From Halorubrum sp. CBA1229 (GTDB lineage Archaea; Halobacteriota; Halobacteria; Halobacteriales; Haloferacaceae): a stretch of DNA of 64,000 bases. This document shows positions 16,366 through 26,278 of this stretch, in pieces. Location: contig NZ_CP054585.1 in the NCBI RefSeq assembly GCF_003721435.2, positions 2,666,001-2,730,000 on the forward strand. The letters run 5' to 3'. Each line of letters starts with the position of its first letter. Position 1 is the stretch's first letter. The notes under the pieces are model-generated. The model saw nothing but the letters and a program-made list of their open reading frames with translations. It was not told the origin of the DNA and did no database searches. The position numbers and the translations under genes are program-made.

Positions 16366-17079
16366 TCAGAACGGGGCGTCCGTCGATCCGCGGCTCGGCC
16401 CCTCGTTCTCCATCGACCGCTCCATCGGGTTCGACCCGATTTCGGAACCGCCCTCAGGGTCGGCCGTCACGTCCCCCGTCTCGAGGTACGTCTCTTCGAG
16501 GTCGGCGAGCTGCTCGTTGATCGCCTCGCTCTGGTGATGCATCGGTGCCGCACGGACGCGGACGAGGTCGTACTCGTGCCTCTCCGTAAGCCCGTTCCAC
16601 GCGCGGAACGACCCGATCGTCAGCGTGTGGGTCTGCGGACAGAACGGCGTCGTCGGCGTGAACTCCGCACGGAGCACGCGGTCGATCTCTTCCGAGTCGA
16701 CGGCGTCGTCGGTGTCGGCGCATTCGACGGCGTCGTCGGCGTCTTCGCGTTCGACGGCGTAGCGGTAGCCGGCGCCCGTGTGGCGCGTGTCGAGGTTCAG
16801 CCGGGCGAGATTGTAATTAAACGTCATGTCGTACACCTTTCGCTCCTCGAAGCAGTCGCGCGTGAGGCGGTGAAACGCGACGTGGTCCGCCCCGGTGAGC
16901 AGGTCGTGAGCCTCGAGGAACTCGCCCGGCCTCGGGACGTGATCCGAAACGAACTCGTCGTACCCGTCGAACAGATCGCTGTCATCGGACCCGAACGGCG
17001 ACGGAAAGCTGGGCATGTGCGCCCATTCGAGATCGCGAGGGGTACTCCTACCCCCGTACATGTTCGAGCCGGTCGTCAC
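16366..17079 (-). CDS. conserved haloarchaeal protein downstream of the COX1-like gene
   Basis: 237 residues from a GTG that overlaps the stop of the upstream COX1-like gene (GTGA), so translation is probably coupled. I do not recognise the family. Features: a middle Asp/Glu-rich linker (about 110-130), then TTPFCPQTHTLTIGSFRAWNG with a single Cys and His, then a long charged helix (HHQSEAINEQLADLEETYLETG). It is soluble, with no signal peptide or membrane segment. Context suggests a partner of the membrane protein encoded upstream. Confidence 0.6.
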   Translation of the reverse strand: MTTGSNMYGGRSTPRDLEWAHMPSFPSPFGSDDSDLFDGYDEFVSDHVPRPGEFLEAHDLLTGADHVAFHRLTRDCFEERKVYDMTFNYNLARLNLDTRHTGAGYRYAVEREDADDAVECADTDDAVDSEEIDRVLRAEFTPTTPFCPQTHTLTIGSFRAWNGLTERHEYDLVRVRAAPMHHQSEAINEQLADLEETYLETGDVTADPEGGSEIGSNPMERSMENEGPSRGSTDAPF

Positions 17080-18434
17080 TCCTCGGCCGCCTCGTCGGGG
17101 GCGCCCGTCCGGCGCGGCGAGAACGAGCCAAAGAGGATCCGGTCGACTGAGTGAGGGCTGTGGCGGACCAACACGAGGACCATGTTGGACACGAACGCCG
17201 CGACGCCGACGCCCACTAACAGCCCGCCGAGGAGCGCCGGCGTTCCGGTGACCTCCAACAGGTTCGCGCCGACGATCACCGCGCTTCCGCTCCCGAGGAG
17301 TATTCCATCGACCGCGGCGAGTCGGTCGTCGTAGAGGTCGTCGATCATCGGAACGTCTTCCAACCCCAGCAGATCGCTGTACCGGTTGACCCAGATCACG
17401 AAGGGAATGATGTGGTAGAGCGTCCCGACGACGACGAATCCGATCGCCCCCAACAACAGCAGGTGGCCGGCGTTCGCCGCGCCGAGCAGCTGTGCACGCG
17501 TCAACGGGTCAGCGATCCACGCGGGCGCCGAGACGGCGACCCACAGCGCGAGCGCGCCCACCGCCGCGATGTACCGCGTGTGCATCGGAGTCCGTTCGAC
17601 CCGCATCTCGTACAGCTTGCGTGCCAGGATGAGACAGAACGCCGACGCGGCGAACAGGATCAACAGGCCGCCGACCCGTGCGACGGGAGCGTGAGCCGCG
17701 AGCCGACCGACCGCGAGCACGACAACGCCGGTGGGATGCGCGATCTCCTCGATCGATCGAAGGCGATAGTCGATCCCGTGGAGCTCCGTCTGCGTGAACA
17801 TCGTTCCGAGCTGGTACAGCGCCCCGTACACCGTCGTGAGAACGGCACCGAAGACGGCGAGGGTCGCGTGGGCTCCAACGACCCCGGACCGGCCGACGCC
17901 GACCCGCCAAAACGTCGGAACCGTGAAATCGATCGCGAGGAGGACGCCGAGAACGGTCACCACGAGGAAGAAGCCGAGCGCACCGAGGAAGTGTCGCTCG
18001 GTGACGTCGTACTCCTCGACCGTGCCGAGCGTCCGGACGATGTTGTACGCGAAGACCCAGAAGCCGACGAGCATGAGCGTCGCGAACGGGACGAGCCACG
18101 CCGTCTCGACCCGGAGAAACGCGACGACGAACCCGGAGAGACCGGCGACGACCAGCCCCAACTGCACGTTCGCGAGACGCCGGGAGTGGAGCGTCGCTCC
18201 CGACCAGACGGGCACGAACTGCGTCATCGCTCCCATGATCGTGATACAGATCCATCCGGCTAACAGGAGATGGAGGTGAGCGAGCCGCCCCAGTCCCGGA
18301 ACGGCGTTCAGCTGTAAGCCGATCCCGACCCCGATCCCCGCGACGAGGAAGGCGAGCCCGACGACGAAATGTCGTAACGGGACCGTCATCGGGGGCTGTT
18401 GGTCCGTCTCGATGTTGCCTGGGATCGCGCCCAT
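17076..18434 (-). CDS. heme-copper oxidase subunit I-like membrane protein
   Basis: 452 residues with about 12 transmembrane helices. The region GRLAHLHLLLAGWICITIMGAM (about 50-71) resembles the heme-ligand helix of COX1/NorB-like proteins (H-x-H before L-x-G-W). Later GVVGAHATLAVFGAVLTTVYGALYQ and NAGHLLLLGAIGFVVVGTLYHIIPF also carry helix-embedded His residues. It is smaller than true oxidases and lacks a visible full copper site, so it may be a heme-only relative such as those seen near haloarchaeal nirK. It leads a two-gene operon and has a degenerate NarO-like site 44 bp upstream. Confidence 0.7.
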   Translation of the reverse strand: MGAIPGNIETDQQPPMTVPLRHFVVGLAFLVAGIGVGIGLQLNAVPGLGRLAHLHLLLAGWICITIMGAMTQFVPVWSGATLHSRRLANVQLGLVVAGLSGFVVAFLRVETAWLVPFATLMLVGFWVFAYNIVRTLGTVEEYDVTERHFLGALGFFLVVTVLGVLLAIDFTVPTFWRVGVGRSGVVGAHATLAVFGAVLTTVYGALYQLGTMFTQTELHGIDYRLRSIEEIAHPTGVVVLAVGRLAAHAPVARVGGLLILFAASAFCLILARKLYEMRVERTPMHTRYIAAVGALALWVAVSAPAWIADPLTRAQLLGAANAGHLLLLGAIGFVVVGTLYHIIPFVIWVNRYSDLLGLEDVPMIDDLYDDRLAAVDGILLGSGSAVIVGANLLEVTGTPALLGGLLVGVGVAAFVSNMVLVLVRHSPHSVDRILFGSFSPRRTGAPDEAAEE

Positions 18435-18472
18435 GGACGTAGGTACGGTCTCCGCACACCTGACAGTACCAC

Positions 18473-18484
18473 CGAAGATGTTAC
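18473..18484. promoter_or_regulatory. degenerate NarO-like site upstream of the COX1-like gene
   Basis: CGAAGATGTTAC matches the left half-site CGAA and the first two bases of TTCG. Its centre is 44.5 bp from the start codon at 18434, the same distance as the perfect sites, which is why I list it. Confidence 0.4.
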
Positions 18485-18496
18485 CCTCCGCCGGCC

Positions 18497-18694
18497 GTGG
18501 AACGGCCTTTTAATCGGAGTGAAACGAACGTCAGGTCGACCCGCCCCATCGGAGCGGGCTACCGTCTCGGATACGTCCTTCCGGACGAGGCGATCGAACG
18601 CCTGCGAACGCTCGTCGACGGGACGGTAAGCGCGTGTTCCGCGACCCCGCCGAACGGAGCCGACCGATGCCCGTTCGCGGGAACCGAGTGTTGA
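18497..18694 (+). CDS. possible small Cys-containing protein
   Basis: 65 codons from a GTG. The second half (YRLGYVLPDEAIERLRTLVD, then three Cys residues in ACSATPP, RCPFAG and a terminal EC) looks protein-like; the first 20 residues do not, so the true start may be further in. TTTTAAT at 18508-18514 could be its TATA box. No family recognised and coding status is uncertain. Confidence 0.3.
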   Translation: MERPFNRSETNVRSTRPIGAGYRLGYVLPDEAIERLRTLVDGTVSACSATPPNGADRCPFAGTEC

Positions 18695-18716
18695 CCGCCG
18701 CGCAGGGTCGCGTCCC

Positions 18717-18728
18717 CGAATACGTTCG
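18717..18728. promoter_or_regulatory. NarO-type operator upstream of DUF2249 gene 2
   Basis: CGAATACGTTCG is a CGAA-N4-TTCG site centred 43.5 bp upstream of ATG 18766. Confidence 0.75.
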
Positions 18729-18765
18729 GGGGAACGCCCACCCCCTCGTCGACGCTTGAAGGGAT

Positions 18766-18999
18766 ATGGCCACTGAGCGACCCGAGGCCGATCGACGCCT
18801 GGACGCACGCGAGATCGACGGCGAACCGTTCGGCGATATCATGGCCGAGCTCGAGGCGCTTCCGCGCGGCGAGACGCTGCTGTTGGTCAACAGCTTCGAA
18901 CCGGAGCCGTTGTATCAGGTCCTCGAAGAACGCGGGTTCCGGCACGAGACGACCTCCGGCGGGTCCGACGTGTGGTATATCGAAATCCAACACGAGTGA
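18766..18999 (+). CDS. DUF2249 domain protein, second copy
   Basis: 77 residues: LDAREIDGEPFGDIMAELEALPRGETLLLVNSFEPEPLYQVLEERGF carries the same core as the 14.5-kb protein, with NSFEPEPLY replacing NDHEPKPLY. Same length and domain, clearly diverged, so an old duplication. Its NarO-type site is exactly 43.5 bp before the ATG. The gene lies just upstream of the multicopper oxidase. Molecular role unknown; neighbours point to nitrogen-oxide respiration or its stress. Confidence 0.85.
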   Translation: MATERPEADRRLDAREIDGEPFGDIMAELEALPRGETLLLVNSFEPEPLYQVLEERGFRHETTSGGSDVWYIEIQHE

Positions 19000-19119
19000 C
19001 CACGGCTTTCCGGGTATTGACACAGCTTTTGACGCCTCGCTCCGGGACGGACCGCAGATCGAAGACACCCGATGGGTGGCGGAACAACGGCAGTCGTCCC
19101 CCGCACCTCTCTCTGGCGG

Positions 19120-19131
19120 CGAACATATTCG
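19120..19131. promoter_or_regulatory. NarO-type operator upstream of the multicopper oxidase gene
   Basis: CGAACATATTCG is a CGAA-N4-TTCG site. It is 72 bp from ATG 19198, so if the usual site-to-transcript distance of about 43 bp holds, this mRNA has a leader of about 29 nt, unlike its neighbours. Confidence 0.7.
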
Positions 19132-19197
19132 GAACCCGCCTCATAGAGTGGGGTTCGTCCGGTCCCCTATCCGGACGACCCCGCTAGCGTGTATGTA

Positions 19198-21039
19198 ATG
19201 GATGACAGGGTCGGACGAGCTCGAGGCGACGTCGCTCGGCGGAAGTTTCTCGCGGCCGTAGGTATCACCGGCGCCGCGGCGCTCGCGGGCTGTTCCGGGA
19301 AGAGTATTGGTGCCCCGGTAGCCGCGGACGAGCCGGAAGACGGGGGAGAAACACCCGATGCGACCCATACGTCACCGGAGCTCGAACGGTGGGTCGACGA
19401 AGTACCTCGCCCGGGGGTCATCGAGCCGAACGGAACGAAGGACGGGCAGCCTCGCTACGAGGTAGAGATGGCCGAGGTCGAACAGAAACTCCACCGCGAC
19501 CTCCCGCCGACGACGCTGTGGGGCTACGGCGGCCAGTTTCCCGGGCCGACGATCGAGGCCGAGCAGGGGGAACCGATCTACGTCCGGTGGCAGAATCACC
19601 TGCCGGACGAACACCTGCTCCCCGAGGATCCGACCATCCACGGCGACATCATTCCGTATGACGAGCCGGGCGCCCGCGTCGTGCCGCACCTCCACGGCGG
19701 CAACGTCGAACATGAAAGTGACGGGAAACCGCAGGCGTGGTTCACCCGCGACTTCGAACGGACGGGCCCCGACTTCGAAAAGAAGGACTACTACTACGCG
19801 AACGACCAACCGCCCGCAACACTGTGGTACCACGATCACTCGCTCGGTATCACGCGACTGAACGTTTACGCCGGCCTCGCGGGGTTCTACCTCCTCCGGA
19901 ACGACCACGAGCGAGCGCTCGACCTCCCGACGGGAGACAACGAGGTCCCGCTCGTGTTACAGGACCGGAGCTTCAACGCGGACGGGTCGTTGCACTACCC
20001 CACGGGCGTCGCGAGGACGCAGGGTGAAGGAGACGGAGACGATTCGCGCCCCGATCCGAGCGTCGTTCCGCAGTTCTACGGCGACGTGTCGACGGTGAAC
20101 GGGAAGGCGTGGCCCCGGCTGTCCGTCGACCCCGAACAGTACCGATTCCGCCTGCTCAACGGAGCCAACAGCCGATACTACGACCTCAAACTCCTCGAAT
20201 ACGACGAGGAGTCGGGTACCACGGGCGACGCGGGGCCGCCGTTCGTCCAAATCGGGAACGACGGCGGGCTCCTCTCGGAGCCGGTCGAGACTACCGACCG
20301 CCTCGAGCTCGGATCGAGTCAGCGGGCAGACGTCGTCGTCGACTTCGGCGAGCACGCGGGCGAGACCCTGCTCCTGCACAACGACGCGCCGGCGACGTAT
20401 CGCGGGACGAGCGGGATCGAGGCGGACGGCGCTGAACCCCTGCCGGAGATCATGCTCGTCGACGTGGCGGCCGCGGAAGGCGAACGGGAGCCCGCGCAGC
20501 TCCCGGACACACTGACGCGAGTCCCCGAGATTTCGGCGGAGTCCGTCGACACCGAACGCTACCTCACGCTCGCCCGGCAGTCGGACGAGTACGGTCGCCC
20601 GCGCTACGCGCTCGGGACCGGCGACGAGAAGACCGGCTTCGAGCTCACGGACCCGGTCACCGAGGCCCCGAGGCTCGGAGACACCGAGATCTGGAGTCTC
20701 GCCAACTTCACGGGGATGTCCCACCCGATACATCTCCATCTCGTTCACTTCCAGGTGTTGGGCCGGCAGTCGGCCGCCGACTACGATCCGTCCGAAGACG
20801 AGGTCGATCCGGACGCGCTCGACGGCCCGGAGTCGTACGAGCTCGGGTGGAACGACGTGGTCAGCGTCGATCCGGGCGACGTGGTCCACGTGATCGCGCA
20901 CTTCGGGGAGTACGATGGGTTGTTCTCCGATCAGACGGGCGACTACATGTGGCACTGTCACATGATCGAGCACGAGGACCACGACATGATGCGACCGTTC
21001 AGGGTCCGGCCGGCCGACGAGGAGAGCGGGAGCGACTGA
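19198..21039 (+). CDS. Tat-exported multicopper oxidase lipoprotein
   Basis: Copper-dependent oxidase (laccase/CotA/bilirubin-oxidase type) on the outer face of the membrane. 613 residues: Tat motif ARRKFLAAVG at 13-22 and lipobox LAGC with lipidated Cys at about 32. All four copper motifs are seen: HLHGGN, LWYHDHSLG, HPIHLHLVHF and the C-terminal WHCHMIEHEDHDM with type-1 ligands Cys, His and Met. Three-domain size excludes a two-domain NirK. ATG 19198 is preferred to GTG 19189. NarO-type regulation and the neighbours suggest a role in anaerobic or microaerobic electron transfer or copper handling. Confidence 0.88.
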   Translation: MDDRVGRARGDVARRKFLAAVGITGAAALAGCSGKSIGAPVAADEPEDGGETPDATHTSPELERWVDEVPRPGVIEPNGTKDGQPRYEVEMAEVEQKLHRDLPPTTLWGYGGQFPGPTIEAEQGEPIYVRWQNHLPDEHLLPEDPTIHGDIIPYDEPGARVVPHLHGGNVEHESDGKPQAWFTRDFERTGPDFEKKDYYYANDQPPATLWYHDHSLGITRLNVYAGLAGFYLLRNDHERALDLPTGDNEVPLVLQDRSFNADGSLHYPTGVARTQGEGDGDDSRPDPSVVPQFYGDVSTVNGKAWPRLSVDPEQYRFRLLNGANSRYYDLKLLEYDEESGTTGDAGPPFVQIGNDGGLLSEPVETTDRLELGSSQRADVVVDFGEHAGETLLLHNDAPATYRGTSGIEADGAEPLPEIMLVDVAAAEGEREPAQLPDTLTRVPEISAESVDTERYLTLARQSDEYGRPRYALGTGDEKTGFELTDPVTEAPRLGDTEIWSLANFTGMSHPIHLHLVHFQVLGRQSAADYDPSEDEVDPDALDGPESYELGWNDVVSVDPGDVVHVIAHFGEYDGLFSDQTGDYMWHCHMIEHEDHDMMRPFRVRPADEESGSD

Positions 21040-21095
21040 CGTCGTGATCGGGTGCGAAGACGAATTCATTTCCCCCCTGACGGCGAACGGACGGT

Positions 21096-21767
21096 ATGGC
21101 GAAGGCTCGACTCAACGTTGACCTCCCGGACGGACCGTGGGTCGGTGAGGTCTCTCGGGAGTTTCCGGAGGCGCGGATCCAGGTACTCACCGCGACCCCC
21201 GGCGACGGCGCGGGATTCGCGCTCGTGAAGATCACCGTCGACGACGTCGACGGGATACTGGACGCGATAGCGGCCCACGACACGATCGAGGAGGTCTCGG
21301 TGATGGCGTTGAGCGACGGGGTCGCCACCGTCCAGGTCGAGGCGCACGCGCCGCTGTTGATGGCGGCCGCGCGGCAGGCCGGCATCCCGATCGAGATGCC
21401 CGTCGAGATCGAGAACGGGGTGGCCCGGATCGACGTCACCGGGCCGCACGAGCGCGTCGCCGACTTCGGGGAGATGCTCCGCGGCGTCGGCGCGGAGTTC
21501 GACGTCGAGTACGTGCAACAGCGGTTGAACCCGGGCGAATCGCTCACCGAACGGCAGCGAGAGGTGTTGTTCGAGGCGGTCGAACGCGGCTACTACGACG
21601 TGCCGCGCACCTGTACGCTGACCGAGGTCGCCGAACACGCCGGGATCGCGAAATCCACGTGCAGCGAGACCCTCCAACGCGTCGAACGCACGATCGTCCG
21701 GGAGTTCGTCGACGACCTCCCCCGAACTCCGATCGAGTTCGATCCCGACGCGGAGGACGACGGATAA
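21096..21767 (+). CDS. HTH-10 (bacterio-opsin activator-type) transcriptional regulator, DmsR/NarO-like
   Basis: 223 residues. N-terminal ~150 residues form a sensor-like domain; the C-terminus is the HTH-10 domain LTERQREVLFEAVERGYYDVPRTCTLTEVAEHAGIAKSTCSETLQRVE. Same architecture as NarO and DmsR, which control haloarchaeal nitrate/DMSO respiration. The N-terminal half has no cysteines, whereas NarO is described with an N-terminal Cys motif, so this one may sense something else or work downstream. It lies in the middle of genes carrying NarO-type sites and could regulate them. Only a CGAA half-site is seen upstream of it. Confidence 0.8.
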   Translation: MAKARLNVDLPDGPWVGEVSREFPEARIQVLTATPGDGAGFALVKITVDDVDGILDAIAAHDTIEEVSVMALSDGVATVQVEAHAPLLMAAARQAGIPIEMPVEIENGVARIDVTGPHERVADFGEMLRGVGAEFDVEYVQQRLNPGESLTERQREVLFEAVERGYYDVPRTCTLTEVAEHAGIAKSTCSETLQRVERTIVREFVDDLPRTPIEFDPDAEDDG

Positions 21768-21856
21768 GACGCCAGGATCACCGATCTGTGACGACCTGAG
21801 TCATGTGTGACTGCCGCGGTGCGGACTGCGCTGACTCGCCGAGAACCGAGAGGTGA

Positions 21857-21868
21857 CGAACATGTTCG
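21857..21868. promoter_or_regulatory. NarO-type operator upstream of the CGCGG candidate RiPP gene
   Basis: CGAACATGTTCG, a perfect and fully self-complementary CGAA-N4-TTCG site, centred 43.5 bp upstream of ATG 21906. It supports that ATG over the earlier in-frame start at 21807. Confidence 0.8.
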
Positions 21869-21905
21869 TACTGATGCGGAGGTGCGTCCGTCTCATACGT
21901 CTCGT

Positions 21906-22244
21906 ATGTCCACACGAGACCGGCAGTCCGACGACGAACGCACCCCCGCCGCCGAATCCGACGAGTCGCTACCGTCGTTTCTCACGGAGCGCCACGACGC
22001 GTCGTGGTCCGCGAACCTCGAAGGGGAGCGGTACGCCGACGACCGCGAGACGTTGATCGAGCACGCACTCGCTGCCGTCGATCGGACGGGCGCCGACTAC
22101 CACGTCAACCTCGTCACGCATCCGAACCACGGGACCCCCGACGAGTACCTCGAGGCGCCGATCCGCGAGCGCTACCCGGACGCGGAGACCGGCGTCGTCG
22201 ATCAGTGCGGTTGCGGCGGGTACGTGTATCGGGTCCAGCAGTGA
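21906..22244 (+). CDS. CGCGG-family candidate radical-SAM-modified RiPP precursor
   Basis: 112 residues with the family hallmark CGCGG at 101-105 (VVDQCGCGGYVYRVQQ at the C-terminus), preceded by WSANLEGERYADD and YHVNLVTHPNHGTPDEYLEAP, the conserved body of this family. Such proteins are predicted to be modified by a radical SAM/SPASM enzyme, probably forming a peptide-derived cofactor or electron carrier. No radical SAM gene is in the window, so the maturase must be elsewhere. Control by a NarO-type site suggests a role in anaerobic respiration. Confidence 0.82.
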   Translation: MSTRDRQSDDERTPAAESDESLPSFLTERHDASWSANLEGERYADDRETLIEHALAAVDRTGADYHVNLVTHPNHGTPDEYLEAPIRERYPDAETGVVDQCGCGGYVYRVQQ

Positions 22245-22537
22245 CGACGCCGGGGTTCGTTCGTCCGGGTCGGTCGCAGTCGGGGGTCCGGTACGCGTCT
22301 ACCGGTGATGTAAATTAAATCGGTCGCCTCAGGGTGGACTGCCCTGAGACGACAGGCGCCCGGGACGAGCCACCGGTCGTTCGGCTCGTCCCCGAACGAC
22401 GAGAGAGGTCACGAGCGAGAGCACTCCATTCATCGAAGGAGTTCGTGAGGCGCCGCCCCGTAACGGTAGCCACTTACGGTCGGAACGACCAGCAGCGGAC
22501 GGTACGGTGGGGCCGGCCAACACGTTGAGGAACTGTA
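22245..22537. other. intergenic region without gene; contains a hairpin
   Basis: 293 bp. It holds an AT-rich stretch (GTAAATTAAAT near 22310) and a perfect hairpin CTCAGGG-N7-CCCTGAG (22328-22348), which could be a terminator for the CGCGG gene or part of the upstream region of the TDT gene. No NarO-type palindrome was found in front of the TDT gene. Confidence 0.5.
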
Positions 22538-23758
22538 ATGACTGGTTCACCCGAGACGGACACGACTAGTTCACCCGAGACGGACACGACTAGTTCACCC
22601 GAGACGGACGGCCGGATCACCTCCGCTGACGGGGCGACGCTCGGTAGCGCTCTCGAGGCGCTCGACCCCGCGTACTTCGGATTCGTCATGTCGACGGGGA
22701 TCGTCTCGATTGCCTTCTTCGAGCTGGCCGTCCCGGTCGTCGCGCTGCCGCTGGCGGCCTTCAACGTCGCCTGTTACGCGTTGTTGCTCGCGCTGTTCGC
22801 CGTTCGGACCGCGGCGTTTCCCCGACGGACGCTCGCCGATCTACGGGACCGCGACCGACACTGGGGGACGCTGACCTTCATCGTCGCCACGGACACGGTC
22901 GGGGTCCAGTTCCTGCTCTTCTTCGACGCCGTTTCGGTGGCGGCCGCGCTGTGGGCCGCGACCGTCGTCGCTACGCCGCTGCTGCTGTACTACCTGTTCG
23001 CGACCGAGGTTATCGGCGCGGGCAAGGCCGACGTGAGCGAGCGGATCGACGGGGCCTTTCTGCTCGTGATCGTCTGTATGCAGTCGCTCGCGGTCCTCGG
23101 CGGGCTGCTCGCTGAACCGCTGGCGGGGTACGGGAACGCGGTCGTGCTGTTGAGCATGAGCTACTTCGGCTCGGGGTACGTCCTCTACGTCGTCGTCGTC
23201 ACCGTCGTCACCTACCGGCTCCTCGACGGCGCGGTTCGCCCCGACGACTGGACGGGACCGTACTGGATCGCGATGGGCGCGGCGGCCATCACGACGCTGG
23301 CCGGGGCGACGGTCGGCCCGCTGCTGGGGACGGTGCCCGGGTGGGAGCCGTACGCTCCCGTCGTCGTCGGCGCCACGTTCTTCGCGTGGGCGATCGCCTC
23401 GTGGTGGATCCCCCTGCTTGTCGTCCTCGACGTCTGGGCCTTCCTCACCGACGGGGTCGAGGGTCGGCCTCCCGTCTGGGTGCTGCTGTTCCCGTGGTCG
23501 CGGCTGGGGTTCGGCGACCGCCTCCACGCCTACGCCCCGACGGCGTGGGGCCGCGTGTTCCCGATGGGAATGTACACCGCCGGCACCCTCAATCTCGCCG
23601 GCATCGGCGCGTTCGGAGCGCTCTCGGTCGTGCCGACCTACTGGGGGTGGTTCGCGCTGCTCGTCTGGGCGGTGACGCTCGTCGGGACGGGGCGAGCCGT
23701 CAAGCGGGTCCTCGTCGGCGGTGGCCCCGCAGGGGACGACAGATCGACGGCGACGTAG
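22538..23758 (+). CDS. TDT-family transporter (TehA/SLAC1-like)
   Basis: Ten-helix membrane protein of the tellurite-resistance/dicarboxylate transporter family, probably an anion channel or exporter. 406 residues. After an acidic N-terminus the first helix carries LDPAYFGFVMSTGIVSIAFF, the family opening; later WWIPLLVVLDVWAF and the terminal GRVFPMGMYTAGTLNLAG also fit. Residues 3-24 consist of three copies of an 8-residue unit (SPETD-based) encoded by a perfect-phase 24-bp tandem repeat. Transported ion unknown; sulfite, nitrate, chloride or C4 acids are options. Confidence 0.82.
   Translation: MTGSPETDTTSSPETDTTSSPETDGRITSADGATLGSALEALDPAYFGFVMSTGIVSIAFFELAVPVVALPLAAFNVACYALLLALFAVRTAAFPRRTLADLRDRDRHWGTLTFIVATDTVGVQFLLFFDAVSVAAALWAATVVATPLLLYYLFATEVIGAGKADVSERIDGAFLLVIVCMQSLAVLGGLLAEPLAGYGNAVVLLSMSYFGSGYVLYVVVVTVVTYRLLDGAVRPDDWTGPYWIAMGAAAITTLAGATVGPLLGTVPGWEPYAPVVVGATFFAWAIASWWIPLLVVLDVWAFLTDGVEGRPPVWVLLFPWSRLGFGDRLHAYAPTAWGRVFPMGMYTAGTLNLAGIGAFGALSVVPTYWGWFALLVWAVTLVGTGRAVKRVLVGGGPAGDDRSTAT
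22540..22611 (+). repeat. 3 x 24-bp in-frame tandem repeat in the TDT gene
   Basis: Three adjacent 24-bp units beginning GACTRGTTCACCCGAGACGG, coding for repeats of an 8-residue acidic unit at the N-terminus of the transporter. Units differ by one or two bases, indicating recent expansion. As 24 is a multiple of 3, copy number can change without breaking the frame. Confidence 0.9.
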
Positions 23759-23782
23759 CGTCCATGCGAGGAGAGCACACGT

Positions 23783-23830
23783 AACAAATACTCATGAAAT
23801 TCGCAGTATAGAAACAAATATTCATTAAGT
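23783..23830. promoter_or_regulatory. direct-repeat operator candidate in the katG promoter region
   Basis: Two copies of AACAAATAYTCATKAA-like sequence at 23783-23798 and 23813-23828, exactly 30 bp apart (about three helical turns), in a strongly AT-rich stretch before katG. A likely TATA box (CTTTTTATCC) lies near 23880. A peroxide- or redox-responsive regulator could bind them side by side on one DNA face; no regulator is named. Confidence 0.5.
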
Positions 23831-23904
23831 AGAAACACAGGTTGTTTTTGCTGCTATTATCCCTCCAAAGTGAACATCTTTTTATCCGAGGTGACGGAAC
23901 GTGA

Positions 23905-26070
<2,166 letters not shown>

Positions 26071-26278
26071 GTCGCGACGCCGCGCTCGTCGCGGACGCCG
26101 TTTTTATCCGCGCGATCGGTCGGTCAGTGAGCGACCCGAATCCGTCGGTCGGCGGTTTCGCACTCCGCGATGAATCCCCCGGCGGCGTCGAGAACCGCCC
26201 CGGGACCGACGGACCGGGAGCGCCGGCGGTGCCTCGACCGTCCGAAGAATTTTATCAATTACCGTCGATCGCTGTAGA

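Noticed and set aside
17412..18263. Long plus-strand open frame opposite the COX1-like gene
   Set aside because: Rich in Arg, Asp and Glu with no hydrophobic core or motif; an antisense shadow caused by GC-rich third positions. The minus-strand gene has clear transmembrane helices.
19198..21039. Multicopper oxidase as the nitrite reductase NirK
   Set aside because: Three-domain length and laccase-type copper motifs, with the C-terminal HCH-x3-H-x4-M; NirK is a two-domain protein. The NarO-type site alone does not make it NirK.
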